Origin: Benincasa hispida
Taxonomy: Eukaryota; Streptophyta; Magnoliopsida; Cucurbitales; Cucurbitaceae
Direction of reading: 5' to 3'
Length of the DNA: 64,000 bases
Assembly: GCF_009727055.1 (NCBI RefSeq)
Contig: NC_052357.1
Coordinates: 20,160,908-20,224,907, forward strand
Made by a program: the position numbers and the translations under genes. The first letter of the stretch is position 1, and the number at the start of each line of letters is the position of its first letter. This document shows, piece by piece, positions 11,955 to 23,742 of this stretch. The notes under the pieces are model-generated. The model made no database searches. It was not told where the DNA came from and saw nothing but the letters and a program-made list of their open reading frames with translations.

Positions 11955-12480
11955 GTTGGGATTTGACTAAAGGATCATATACATTTTTCTATATTATCGT
12001 GTAGTATTTACTAAACAATCATTTAGCTAAACGATGGGGTAAAGTGGTTGCTCTATCGCATACGTTGGTTACCCGATCACGTTGACGTTGGAGTTAAACG
12101 ATCGAGTGGGAGCATATAATACTCATCATTTTGAAAAAGATGCACGTTAAATGATCGTGTAGTTAGCATGCTCATTGCATAGTCACTGACTACACAATCA
12201 CGCGGTATACGATATGAAGGCCATCGCTCAGTGATCATTTAGATTATCGTATAAGGCTTGGGTTGCGGAGTGCACTGCACGATCGCATACCTCATGCTTC
12301 ATTGCACAGTAAAAGGTACACGATCATTACTAAACGATCATTTAGTTTTGGCGTAGGTAAACGATTGAGTAAAGCGTTTATTCTTTCATGTAGACGATCA
12401 CGGGTAAGTTTGGTACACGATCAGTGGAGACGCAGACTTCGACCGGATGGTTCAAGACTCGGTTTGCTTGTTTGAATCAG
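11955..12480 (+). repeat. Region dense in acgatc/acgatt words, LTR-derived
   Basis: About 0.5 kb in which 'aaacgatc', 'acgatcg' and 'cgatcattta' words recur at irregular spacing, much as in the middle of LTR B (9,180-9,360; 49,790-49,960) and LTR C (46,260-46,400). It is probably the middle of another divergent LTR of this group. No coding sequence is supported. Confidence 0.5.
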
Positions 12481-13380
12481 AGACTCTTTGTTTCTGTAAT
12501 AGTTAGCTTTAGTTTTTGAGGATTTTGAGGCAATTTTTCCCCGTTCATCAACATTTGTTTATTATTCTTGAATATGTTTTTTTTTTTTTAGTTCATGAAG
12601 CATGTTGAATGATCTATATCTTGAACATGTATAGCCCAGATGCTTGGTTTTATCACAATCATGATTGAATGTGTTGCTTTCAATGTGTTCGATAGAATGT
12701 CTAGCTAAGATCTACAAGAGGCAATAGTAATTGTGTGTTCTACTCCTAGGATGCATTAATGACTAGATTTGGAGAAAATTCGGTTAATTGATAAAGTTAT
12801 CTTGACAATTAAATGGTGCAAATGAAGCATAGAACTTAATGCATGTGTTTTTATTCTATATGGCCGCTATTGAACCCAATATAGGTAGAAGCATATAGGT
12901 TTATTAGGGTTAGGCCTATCTAACCTTAATAAATGTTTAGGACGCTCTCTTGACTAGGTTATTGCTAGTTGTTCGCCTCTGTAGAGGCTAACTTAATCGA
13001 GTTAAATTAGTAGTTGTGAGCATAATCTCGTTGTGAATTTAATTTCTAAAATTCGATGACAGGAATTGCATTGAACGTCTAACTTGAATTAGGAGAAAGA
13101 TTTTTCTATACTTGTTTACATTTATCCTTTGTCTCTTGATTCTTAGTATGTTTCTAGTTTCATCAATCCTCCCCCTCCCCCCTCCGTTTTATCACTTTTA
13201 TAGTCAAACTTAGCTTAAAAAATGATTAAACAACCCTTTCCTGTGGATCAACCTCTTACTTCCCCTTTAATTACGGGCTAGTTTTAGTTTTTGTTTAAGC
13301 TTTATAATTTTTTTTTGTTTCGGGTTAGGTAGAATTAATGACATCTATTTAGCTTCGACACTCTTCTCCATCAATCCTAA
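12481..13380 (+). repeat. Probable gypsy-type LTR 3' part
   Basis: Noncoding. The stretch ends with 'ccctttcctgtggatcaac' (about 13,232-13,250) and 'ttacttcccctttaatta', wording common near the 3' end of plant Ty3/gypsy LTRs, followed by a pyrimidine-rich tail. The left edge is not resolved. A C-rich run lies at 13,169-13,185. Confidence 0.4.
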
Positions 13381-13887
13381 ATTTCTGCAGGGTGACCATG
13401 TTCCTAATCTGGTTACTACCACGACCACTTATCATCTGGATGGTTCAAGTTGAGATTTAATAGCTTCTTTGTTTGGTGGTCGTATTCTTCAACTGCTTTC
13501 CACTGAATCTTGTGATCTTGAGTCTTTGGTTTGCCAGCTTCAGGAGAGAAAGCCTGAAGTGAATGAGGTGTTATTGATCATGCAGTCTATTTTATCTAGA
13601 GATGTGAGTGCTTTCTCTTCTCAACCACAGAGTTGATGCTTTTGTTTTTTCTACAACCAGAAAAGGGGAGTGGTTTGTGGTTTGTGGTTTGGTTTGGTGG
13701 TTGGTTTTGGTTGTTGTCTATCTGGACTCTATATGTTTTGGCTTGTTTTATATTGTACTATTGTTGTTAATATTTTTGTTAAGACTTTCTTACAAACATC
13801 TATGGTTATTACTGAATGGTAGTTTGTTTTATATTCTACCTATATAAAAGAAAAAAAACAAAAAAATAAGCCAAAGGGAGAGATTAT
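13381..13887 (+). other. Element A 3' internal remnant and polypurine tract
   Basis: Sequence from about 13,381 (GGTGACCATGTTCC) looks like the continuation of element A post-pol after the nested block. A frame including LVTTTTTYHLDG can be read over 13,400-13,445. The purine-rich run AAAGGGAGAGATTA at 13,873-13,886 directly precedes the 3' LTR and is the plus-strand primer. The open frame at 13,608-13,847 is low-complexity and not supported. Confidence 0.65.
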
Positions 13888-14826
13888 TGGAGATTTGGTT
13901 TGTTGGATTTATAATTTTCTCTAAGGCAGTGATTCTACAGATGTCTCAAATAAAATCTTAACATCCAGTTGTGACATCAGAATATTTCCTGCATAATAGT
14001 TTCCTTATCCGAAGATATCCTTATGTGATATTTAATCTGATTTGTTCTTTTTTGAAGTGCAACTTTTTATTCCAAATAAGGACTTATTTCCTTGATTGAA
14101 TTCGATTATTTAAAGTGAGTTTTAAAGACCAGCGTTGTCGCATTTGTTTAATTGAGTAAGACATTTTCTATACTTTGACCAAACTATTCTACATCATATT
14201 CTTGCTCGTTTGCTCACTATTCCGCTGTGGAATATTTTTCATTTATTGATTGCAACACTTCAGAGAGTTTCACGATCTTAGGGGAAGCCTAAGCCATTTC
14301 TGCCAAAGAAAGGATTCTCAGTCTTAGGGGGAGCCTAAGACTCAGCTTCAGAAAAGGAGTTCTCTACCTTAAAAGGACTTAAAATTTGTCATCGAAGGGA
14401 GTTTGCTGATCCAAGAGGAAGATAATCAAGTTGAGAGAAGTTTTCACACACTGTCGGGTGCCGAAGTGTCAAACTCTAATATTAACATACTTAGAGGGAG
14501 CCTAAGTTCAATTGAGAGAGAGTCTCACATCTAGGGGGAGCCTAGATGACATGTGAGTTAAGTTCTACATGAGTCAGTGTAGTAGTTGATGTATTACAGA
14601 TAAATATTACGTTGTAAACTATTTAACTCTTTAATATTAAAGGATTATCTTTCCTGGACACTTTTCCCCCTATATGTAGGTGTTTATCATTAAATTGGGT
14701 TACCAACTACTATGTGCCTTTTCTTGTATACTTGTCGTTGGTATTTTTGTTGTTACAATTGTTATCAGTGCTTTCTATTTAACATTCGCATATTAAGTGA
14801 AGAGTCACATCCTATTGCCTTCTTTA
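13888..14826 (+). repeat. 3' LTR of element A
   Basis: Aligns with 229-1129 from TGGAGATTTGGTTTG to the 'attgccttcttta' end. The four palindromes recur at 14,276-14,292, 14,322-14,338, 14,490-14,506 and 14,531-14,545. Differences from the 5' LTR are frequent, including small indels, so the insertion is old. The right edge is uncertain by a few bases because the terminal CA is not preserved. Confidence 0.85.
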
Positions 14827-16066
14827 GTCTAGAACAACATCGAGATAAGTCATTATTCTTTATGCTCGTTTTTTTTCACGCACCGACTAAATTTGGAGGA
14901 AAAAGATCTTTGGTGATCTACCCTAACACTATTTTGTGGTGTCAAGATAGGTGACTTTGTTTGACACTTAAAAGACACGAATTGGGACAGATTAATTAGC
15001 CTAACTAAAAGGTCTCAAGGCCATCCTGACATTTGTCTAAATCCATCAGGATGAAGTGGTTCTCTCAAAACCTATAATGACGTGGGATAGGATAGTTTTT
15101 TTTTTTAAAAAAAAAAAACTCTTAGTCTCTGTCTTTATGTCATGCGAGAAAGATTGGACTGCCCCCCTCCCGCCACACAACTCTCTTTCACTTCCCTAAG
15201 CACTTGAAAATGCTTTCTTAGACTTAGATTTTAGTTGGTTTTATTGCATAAATGAGTTTTTTGATGCTTTATTTGTATATTTTATAAGAAAGGAGCACTT
15301 AGACCAGAACGAGCCAAATATGATGTTAAAAGACAAAAATACTCCTTATGAAGATCAAACTTTGAGTTAGGGTACAGAAAATGATGAAAAGAGGTCAAAA
15401 AGAGCGGATGAAGACAAGCACGACATGTTGGGATGCCTTGCTTGGTGTAAAAACCTAAGAACGTGCAGCAAAGTAACACCATGACACTACCCTGGTATGA
15501 ACTTGATGGATAATTGTGAAATCTTCATAGCTCAGTTTTGCGTGGTTTATTTCTCATAGACTTGATGAAGTTGGTCTTGGTATAGACTAGATGTGAAGTC
15601 TTTATAGTTCATTTTTTTAGTGGTCTATTGCGATAGACTTGATGAAGCAATTACCGTGAATGTGAAGGTGTGTCTCCCTTCTATGAAAGAGTTTAAGGGT
15701 ATCTTTTTATAGCTTTTGCGGTGATCCAAGGTTTATATGCATGATCTTAAATAGAATGCATTGTATGCCAAAATCAAGAAAATTTAAGGAGTAAAATGTG
15801 TCGCGGGATTCCCAACCATAATTATTGAAAGTTCAAGAGGTAACTCATTCTCTTTAATAAAGTTGTTACTCTACGTCACTGTGTATCAATTCAAATCGTA
15901 AGATATCGATGCTTATATTTGTTCTTCTATTTTTGCTTAGAAACAGTGTTATAATTCTTTTTTCTGTTGTTTTGTTTTTGTTTGCTCTATGAGTCATTCG
16001 TAGAGGATTGTTGGGAATGATTTTAGGCCAAGATGCATAGCAAAAAGCAAAAGTTAAGTTTGAAGG
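14827..16066. other. Intergenic, no supported gene; short tandem duplication
   Basis: No recognisable gene. Around 15,500-15,660 two imperfect copies of a roughly 75-bp unit containing 'tagacttgatgaag' and 'cttcatagctcag' / 'ctttatagttcat' follow each other. A T/A palindrome (about 15,098-15,118) lies to the left. The 66-codon minus-strand frame at 15,282-15,482 lacks any recognisable feature. Confidence 0.5.
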
Positions 16067-17327
16067 TGTTGGTTTTTTGGCCCTTAATCTCTGATTAATT
16101 AATTAATTAATATTTTGATGATAACAAACCTGAAATTAATCATTAAAAATTTTAGTGTTTTGAATAGCCTATTGCGTAGATCTCGAAATAAAGATTTCAA
16201 TGCAATTTGAATCACTCAAATCAGAGTTTAAATAAAGAAGATATGGTCAAAACAAACTTAACGAAAAAAATATGTGGCACAATTTTTCTCATTAAAGTGG
16301 ACCAATTGAAAGGTACCACTTAGAGCAATGAAGGAGTGACACATGGTAGACTTTTGATTTTCTAATTGCTTTTAATTAATATTATTTTATGTTTGTGTCT
16401 AATGGATAGTTTTGGACACATGGTGGGCATTTGCATTTTGTTGGGTTTTAAAAGAAGTTATTTTACTAATTGAGTTTAAATCTCCACCATTTAATTTTCT
16501 TTTACCAACATCCAATGACCCAAATTGAATTTGCTTTTCACCCTTTCCCTCTCTTTTTAAACTCTCCATCTTCTCCAGAGTTAAAGTAACAATCACACAT
16601 TATTTTCTATTCTCCATAATTCATTAAGCCTCCATTGTTGCTCTGTCCAAGTTTTAGTTTTCTTCTTTTTCATCTTATTCTTTAGAGAGATTTATGTATG
16701 GTGAGAATTGATTAGTTGTGAGCTAAAATTTGAAAATTCCTTATTATAGAGAGTTTGTCAAGTGTGCATTTTATTTTTCCAAACTATTATAAGGGTTGCT
16801 CTTGATCCCGAAAAAAGAGTCGTTGTAACGGTTTGATCATTAACCGTGGAATGGGTCAAGTTTGTTTTTGCACCTAAAAAAGAACATTGTACCGTTTGAC
16901 TCTAAGTTGTAGAAAGAGTAAAGTTAGTTTGTAGTGACATACCTAAGAGGAGCTTGAGAAGTAGATGTAGGTTGGTTGTGCCGAACCATTATAAAATTCT
17001 CAATGTTAATTTCTTTATCTCTCTCCTATTTAATTTTGTAATTAATTTGTTATTATATTTTATTTTTTGAAATTAATTGCTCATATATTATTTTGATTGG
17101 TTGTTCTTGAATTTCTATATCCATTATCAATCTTGTTATTAAAATTAAATTGGGTGCTTAAAAATGTTAGTTTCAATTACTTGGCTATTTTAGGTTGAAT
17201 TTATTGTTTAAATTACTTGTTAGCAAATAGTTTGTTAATTTGTTTAATTGGGTACACACTAGTAAAAAGTTTTAGTTGATTTGATTAACCTAATCACCCT
17301 CTCTTAAGGTTGCGGTACCGATCCTAC
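16067..17327 (+). mobile_element. Probable solo LTR, copia type
   Basis: Starts TGTTGGTTTTTTGGC and carries the landmark 'ttgatgataacaaac' early. It ends with the typical copia U5 wording 'gtagatgtaggttggttgt', 'cgaaccattataaa', then 'caccctctcttaaggttg' and CCTACA. There is no internal domain or partner LTR in the window. No clean target duplication was found, so the ends are approximate. Confidence 0.6.
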
Positions 17328-19194
17328 ATAAGGAAAGGAAAGGAAGGAGTTTTGTCCTTGATTGAAGGATTTAGCATTGCAAAGAGGGTCTAAAGGCATG
17401 CAAGAGAGTTTCCAAATTGTGGTTGTGATAGAAGTGAAAATTTAATTCACACGTGTGCCATCTCCATCTATCCGTCTGTCCAGATAGACTAGTGTGAAAA
17501 AAGAACTATTACTTTTCTGTTTCAAAATTTTACTGTTTTATCAAAACGTTTTAACATTTTTATTAATTTCAGATCCATAATTTTTTATCTACTTGGTGTC
17601 CTAATGGATTTTTCATTTATTATTCTTCTTCTTCATATATAGAAGGGTATTTTTAGATATGAACACAACACTTTTTCCAACTTTTTCTTCTTCTTTCAAG
17701 CATTGTTCTGAGTATATTTTTCTTCTGATTCCATTCCCTTCTCTGAAAAGTGTACATCTGAGATTGGAGGTTGTGTAAACATTGGGGAGTAACCGAAAAT
17801 CATGATTTAGCACCGAAGTCGTGGCGATTTTTGCTTCCAATCTGGATAACATTGCAACATTGTCAATTAAAACAAACGATTGCAACATCTAGCGCTACGA
17901 TGTTACCCTATGTTAGGGACTTCTATTCGCCGTGTTGTGGATAGCACCGTGCGGGGCGCCGTTCATGCACTTTTTTCCCTAGTTTGCCATGTTTTTACCA
18001 TTTTTGACCCCCTTCTCTTAACTGTGATTTTGCTCTCAAATTAACCTGTTCCAATTCAAATACTCGATTCCCTACAATTAATTAAACATAACGAAGCATA
18101 AACGATAAAAAATTAACAATAAATCTAACGAAATTTTAAGTCTAAGAACACACTTTTTAAATGTATTTCATGCGGCACTACAGACAATGCTACGACGTTG
18201 CATCTTCGTTTGTCCACTTGCAATCGTCATGGCATCGTGGCCGTACAATTTTTAACGATTCTGTAACTAATGAGTGCCCAACAGGCACAACGACACTCTT
18301 GCCTCTAGGGGAAATATCATTATTTTTGTCTTCATTTGATCTCGATTGTTCATTGGGGCTCCAAAATGGTTTGTTTAAGCTTGGCTTTCCTCCTAACAGT
18401 CAATTCTATCTCTTCCATGCTCGAGACCTATAAAATAGAAATAAACAAGTGAAATCACAGAGCAAACCCAAATTAAATGAAGTGAGATAGCACCTTTAGG
18501 ACACTATCAGATTTGTAGTTTATGTATTTTTTAAGGATTTAAGTTTTTTCATCTTTCCATAGTAAAATTCTCGACATATATATTATGTTTTGTCTTAGTT
18601 TTTTTCCTCGTTTTCTTTCTTTCTGATTAATCTAATCTAAAATATGAAGAATAACATTAAAAACTTTTAATTTTTTATATTAATTTGTTTTAAAACTTTA
18701 GGTTCCACTCATATTTTCATACCGAAAATAAGTATAATTGAGTGATAATTGATATATATCTAGCTATTTCTTTGATGTTAGCTAGATATATATAAATACA
18801 TAAACTTTAGTTTATGTATTTCTTTGATGTTAGCTAAATTCAAATTGCTATATCCCACATTTTGTGATATTAAAAAGAAAAATCAAATTGACATCCCTAA
18901 GTTTGAAATTATTGTAACACAAAATCTTACAGCTAATAAAGGAGTTGGTGAAAGTACAATAAACTTAAATTTAAATTTAAATCGATTGTTTTTCTTCCCA
19001 AAGGTATTGGATTAAGTACCTTAACCTAGTCGGGTTAGGAATTTGGTTATGAGATAAATCAAGTCACGGTTAAATAAATTACACCTCTAGTCTTTTACAA
19101 TGACAGGTTCTACGCTCAATATATATAAAGACCAAAATGAGATCTCACCAAATACTCAAAAATGACTAATCGGAATCCAGAAATCACTTTTAAG
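17328..19194. other. Intergenic, no supported gene
   Basis: AT-rich. A 90-codon frame with its own ATG lies at 18,161-18,433 (plus). A 91-codon minus-strand frame lies at 17,613-17,888. Neither has a recognisable motif or neighbouring gene structure. The words 'atttctttgatgttagcta' occur twice (18,765 and 18,818) around an inverted 'tagctagatatata' element. Nothing else is supported. Confidence 0.4.
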
Positions 19195-19927
19195 GTCAGT
19201 TTGGAATGACTTAGAGAAAAAATATTTTTAAAAATTTATTTTCATTTAAACACTTTTGATAAAAATTCCTTAAAATAAAAACACGTGTATATTTGACAGC
19301 TCTTCCTCAAAAATATTTTTATATACAAGTTTATTTCGTTTATTATCTACTAAAAGTGTTTTTATTAATGTAATTATCATAAAAGAATTTACCAGTGGTG
19401 GTGACCGAAAGTGGTGGCTGGAAATTGGTCGATGGGCGGTCACCGTAAATTGTGGTAGGAGTTTCTCATACAAATTAGAGAGAGATTAACTATTAAATAC
19501 TTAAAATTCATTTTTCTAAAAGTTGAGTTTCAATCCTCAACCAACTTATTTTATAAACTCATTTTTTCAAAATCTATTTTGAATGGTTAATCATTTTAGA
19601 AAAAGAGAAGTAGTTAGAAATTAAATTTGTAAAATTGATTTCCATATAATCATAGTGATGTGTATGGTTCTAAACTTTTAAAAAATCTTTAAATAAGGAT
19701 TGAAAATGATTTTAGAATAACTAAAGTACTAAAAAAAGACATTTTTCCATTTCATAAACTATTTTATAAAATTGGTAAAACAAAAAAATAATTAATCTTA
19801 AATATAAGAACAAATTCGTATTTAAACATAAAGAAATGACAAAAATATTTTGGATGATTCTCCATTAATCAACTCACCAAGATCAACTCTAAATTAATTA
19901 TTCAAAAATTAATTTTAAATGATTTTA
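19195..19927. repeat. MITE-like dispersed repeat region
   Basis: The start 'ggtcagtttggaatgactta' with 'aacacttttgataaaaatt', and a G-rich 'gtggtggtgaccgaaagtgg' core, resemble pieces near 26,431-26,575 ('tgtgtttgaaatacatttt', 'tttttatcaaaagtgtttga') and 43,215-43,800. This is the pattern of short non-autonomous DNA elements, but terminal repeats were not resolved. No gene is visible. Confidence 0.35.
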
Positions 19928-20376
19928 TGTAACAACCGAAATTTGTACTATACACTACAGGAAATTAAATGTCAAATATTAAGCATGACGAATATTTAAA
20001 GAGGTGGTAAATGTAATACCCTAACCCTAATTTAGAAAGCAGGAAAAACAAATAAAATATATAATTAAGAATGAAAAATATATAAACTTAATAGGAAAGT
20101 CGGGTGGAAATTTAGAATTGGAAAAAAAAGAAGAAATTTATTAATTATCCAAAAATAATGAATAAGGGGTAGAATCAGGGAGGATTAATTAGAAGTTGGA
20201 CACTAGCTAATTCAGGAGACAAAGGACAGTACATAACTTTTGTTTGGGCACTGGAAGAATTGGAGGTGAATTAATTGCCCATATACTCTTAAAATTTGAA
20301 AGAGTTAAAAAGGGGATGTGGAATCCACAAGTAGTGAAGGCAACCACGCGTGAAAACTAGCAAGTTTGGAGAGAAA

Positions 20377-20565
20377 ATTGGAGAGAGCGAGAGTGGAGAG
20401 AGGGATATTGGAGAGAGCGAGAGTAAAGAGAGCGAGATTCTCAGCGAGACAGTGGGAGAGAGCGAGAGCGAGAGTGAGAGCGAGACCAGCGAGAGCGAGA
20501 GTCATGAGAGCCAAACCAGCGAGAAAGCTGGAGAGAGCGAGATTCTGAGAACAAAGAGAACGAGA
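20377..20565 (+). repeat. Purine-rich GAGAGCGAGA low-complexity tract in LTR G
   Basis: Degenerate GAGAGCGAGAGT units make a strongly purine-rich strand. A second, shorter copy lies at about 23,774-23,860. The tract creates an apparent 111-codon frame of Glu/Ser repeats (20,350-20,685), which is a composition artefact. Such tracts invite replication slippage and illegitimate recombination, and the large deletion in element G ends in it. Confidence 0.75.
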
Positions 20566-20776
20566 TTTGGACAGAAGCGTGGATTATGCGTTGAATTTGG
20601 CCACGATCTTATAGATTATACATGGAGAACCCTAAAATTGAAAACAAAGGTTGAAGACGTAAGGGCAAACGTTAGCCAAAATTAGGTGTCTTATTAAGAG
20701 AAATTCCTAAACCTAAGTAATTTTAAAGAAACCATTTGTAGGATGAGTTGTCACACAGAGAAGAGCAGGAAACGGC

Positions 20777-20784
20777 TATAAATA
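20777..20784 (+). promoter_or_regulatory. TATA box of LTR G
   Basis: TATAAATA, followed 30-40 bp later by an A/C-rich start-like region, in the U3/R position of the LTR. It is conserved in the 3' LTR at 24,080-24,087. Confidence 0.6.
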
Positions 20785-21841
20785 GGAGGCTTTGGGCTGG
20801 AAGTTAAACTCATTCTCAAACAAAACTCAGTAGTAAAAATTGTGTGAAAAGGGTAAAGTAATTCTGTTAGTTGAAGGAGGAAACGCGAGGGAAGTGTTGC
20901 CTCTGATTTAAGAGGGAAAGCTCTACTGATTAAACCATAAGGAATAATAAGGAATAACTAGGATTGTTGTCAAGGTAAGTAGTTTATCTCACCCTCTCTT
21001 TAAGTGTTTCATGGTAGTGTACCTTTAACGTGCTGCATAATTATGTTATTGTTATGTTGCATTACATGTTTAAAATACGTTTATCAACAAGGAATCCGAT
21101 GCATTATGTTTGTTCACAACGATGAAATAAGATTAAATTTTAATTAGATAAAGGTTATGCTTCTAGGGCTAGCAGGACATGTATGGTTGCACCCCTTTAG
21201 ACCCAATTCTATGTCAAGTTTATGCTAGGGACTAACAGGGAATGTATGGTTGCACCCTCTAGTCCAATCTTACGTTTATACTATGGTTGATGTTCGGATG
21301 CGACCTGGCCCTATTGGGACTGATGACCGCTACATCATCAGATGGGTTAGTTTCCGCTTAAGCCTCACTTCCTACTTAGGGGCGAGAAATTACGTTATGA
21401 AAGCATAATCGCCACTCACATGTTATTAATATGTTTCGGTCCCAAATAATGTTTTCAAGGACAATGTTGCATGTGATTTGTGCATTTGGTCACTATTCTT
21501 ATGTGAGATACTGTACTGGGTATATTGATATACTCATGCCTATTTTTTACAAACTTTGTAGTAAGACACAGCGTACGTGGCAATAACTGGACGTCACTCA
21601 AGTAGCCAACAATCAAACTCACTATATAGGCATATGCATTTTGTATCCACTACGCTAGTTGTTTTATAGATTCCGGTGTTTTGTAAAATAAACTTTTTAT
21701 ATAGTTTTCTACTATTTAATAAATCTTAGATCATGTTTCTCTTAAATTTTTACCAAAACTCGATCTCATAATAGATAAGTCTAAGCATGGCATGTCATAA
21801 GCGGACAAGACAATATATGTTAGGATCGGGTCGTTACAGGT

Positions 21842-21855
21842 TGGCTATCAAGAGC
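21842..21855 (+). other. Degraded primer-binding site of element G
   Basis: TGGCTATCAAGAGC, three bases after the LTR end, resembles TGGTATCAGAGC with two extra bases. It indicates initiator tRNA-Met priming. Confidence 0.6.
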
Positions 21856-21989
21856 ATTTGATCCAATTAGGCTCTACTAATTCAGAAGTCGGGGTGTTTG
21901 ATGGTTCGGCTTGTTAAAGTGATGCCCACAGTTATTGCCGCAAAAGCTGGTAAGTAGAAAGATTTTCAAATAAGTAATTTAGTAAATAA

Positions 21990-23070
21990 TTTAGTTAAAC
22001 AATAAGGTATGAGTTAAAAAAAAGTTAATTTAGAATTGCTTTCCTTATTATGAAAAATCAAATATGTTGTGTCAGATGCCACATTAAAGCGGCTCAAACA
22101 CGACGAGCCAGACCTTGAAGTGGATCCAGACAAGGTCAAAAATCAATGAACTATGACAGAACGCCTAACGTGTGTATCTTACAACCTGAAGCGGTTATGA
22201 ACTACTAAATTAACAAATATGAGTATGCGAGAACACACACCTCGTCCACCATCAACAATAACCAACGAATAACAAATGACTCGAAAGGATCTTCGAGAAT
22301 TAAGGAAGTTCCAATCCTTCAACAATTGGATGGATATTTGTGGATCCAATTATAAGCAAAGAATGATAACAGAAATAGAAACAATTTCCGCCATATGAAC
22401 ATCCCAGAAGAACATAAAGTAAATTGTGCCACCTCATGTTAGAAAGCGATACAAAGTTCTGGTGGGAATCCACACAAAGAACAATCAAAGGTACAAGTTT
22501 CATGGCAAGCAATTCATCAGGCTTTTTACAAACAATAGTTTCTCTTTTGATAGGGAGATATCAAAAGGAAGTGGAATTTCTCAATTTCGTCAAAGAACAT
22601 GTCAGTGGCAGAGTATGAACGAAAAATTTGAATCGCTTGTGCTCACGTTTGTTCCTTGACTAATGGACACAAGAAGAGAAGAAAGGTGAAAGGTTTATTT
22701 GGGGGATTAAGAGAAGGTGGAAAGGCTTGTCTCACTTTGGCTTTCTGACAAAGAGTAATGTCTTGCCCGTCTGAGTCGGCGTTACTCAGAAGTTAGATCT
22801 TGCTGCCGAAAAATCTCAAGCTTCTGAACGAGGATTTCATGCCAAATATCAAAAGGAGGAAATTCACCCCAACAGGGCTTCCATACGTTCACAACGGCAA
22901 GCAATCAATAAATTTCCCAAAACACTCAGGCGTAACAGTCCACAATAGATAGAGGTCAAAACATTCACAATATCCAAAATGCATAATTGTGAAAAGCACA
23001 TAGGGGACAATGTTTTATCGGCAACTTAGGGGTAGTTTCAAAACTGCCGGCCAGATCAGTACTAATGCCA
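21990..23070 (+). pseudogene. Element G gag remnant
   Basis: No continuous frame. Pieces with gypsy gag character can be read between 22,424 and 22,660: a phenylalanine-rich capsid stretch followed by GISQFRQRTCQW and a frame-shifted EYERKFESL-like block (retrotrans_gag region). Near 22,975-23,070 a Cys/His-rich piece (HNCEKH...) marks a decayed zinc knuckle before the protease. Several stops and frameshifts are present. Confidence 0.65.
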
Positions 23071-23742
23071 AAGGCTTGCCCAATGCTCATCAACCAAGTA
23101 TCAACTGCCCAGACCACCCAGCCTACTAGTAACAAGGTTACCCAACAACAGAAAGGATGGGGTTTGCTGTTACACGTCAAGAGACAGAGGATCAAGATGC
23201 AGTTGTTACAGGTACATTACCCATCCTCGGGTATTATGCCTTCACTTTATTTAATTCGGGCTCTAGTCATTCATTCATTTCTACAACATTTGCACAACAT
23301 GCTCAATTAACATCAAAGCCCTTAGGCTACATTCTATCTGTAGCTACTCCTACCGGAGTATCTATGTTGGCCCACTTAGTAGTAGAAAACTGTGAATTGT
23401 CAGTATCAGGACATAAACTAGGGGTGACCCTTATCATCCTAGACATAAGTGATTTTGACATAATACTAGGTATGGACTGGTTAGCAGCAAACTATGCAAG
23501 CATAGATTGCCATAATAAAGAGGCATATTCACCTTTCCAACAGTAACCAAGTTTAAATTTAAGAGTTCTAATATACCATCAACCCCAAGAATAATTTCAG
23601 CCTTAAAAACTAAATATTTGCTCAACCATGGGGCTTGGGCATATTTAGCAAGTGTAGTAGATTTACGAAACCAAAAGGATGAAATTAAGGCCATGCCTGT
23701 AATAAGAGAATCTGAAGATGTATTCCCGGAAGAGCTACCATG
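23071..23742 (+). pseudogene. Element G aspartic protease remnant (catalytic Asp changed to Asn)
   Basis: The 129-codon frame 23,157-23,546 is a gypsy retropepsin. It has GYYAFTLFNSGSSHSFIS, then SGHKLGVTLIILDISDFD and IILGMDWLAANYASIDC, the usual order of the family. The active-site D of DSG/DTG reads N (FNSGSS), so the enzyme would be inactive even if translated. After a frameshift at about 23,546 the linker to RT can be read (LNHGAWAYLASVVDL and ESEDVFPEELP). It stops exactly where RT should begin, at about 23,742. Confidence 0.85.

Larger units (their letters stand above)
229..14826 (+). mobile_element. Ty1/copia element A, Sirevirus-like, decayed and carrying nested insertions
   Basis: Two direct LTRs (229-1129 and 13,888-14,826) bracket a primer-binding site, gag, protease, integrase, reverse transcriptase and RNase H in copia order, then a post-pol region and polypurine tract. 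Two zinc knuckles in gag (the second near protease), a coiled-coil-like segment after the first knuckle, the long post-pol region and the protease motif WYFDTGSSRHMTG suggest the Sirevirus clade. The element is dead, with many stops and frameshifts. Insertions at 4,216-5,215 and about 7,509-13,380 inflate it to 14.6 kb. No clear target duplication survives. The clade call is inference; copia membership is firm. Confidence 0.85.
19928..21839 (+). repeat. 5' LTR of gypsy element G (1,912 bp)
   Basis: Begins TGTAACAACCGAAATTTG and ends GGGTCGTTACA, the terminal style usual in gypsy LTRs. Its second part repeats at 23,776-25,146 with scattered substitutions and indels. It contains a GAGAGCGA-rich tract and a TATA box (see separate entries). 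Confidence 0.9.

Noticed and set aside
229..14826. Whole 14.6 kb read as one giant intact element
   Set aside because: Primer-binding sites, LTR ends and a perfect target duplication inside it show separate later insertions.
18161..18433. 90-codon ATG frame
   Set aside because: No recognisable motif and no neighbouring gene features. Length is compatible with chance; kept only as a note in the intergenic entry.
20350..20685. 111-codon Glu/Ser repeat protein
   Set aside because: It is a translation of the purine-rich LTR tract; the matching frame in the 3' LTR differs and no start context or conservation supports it.
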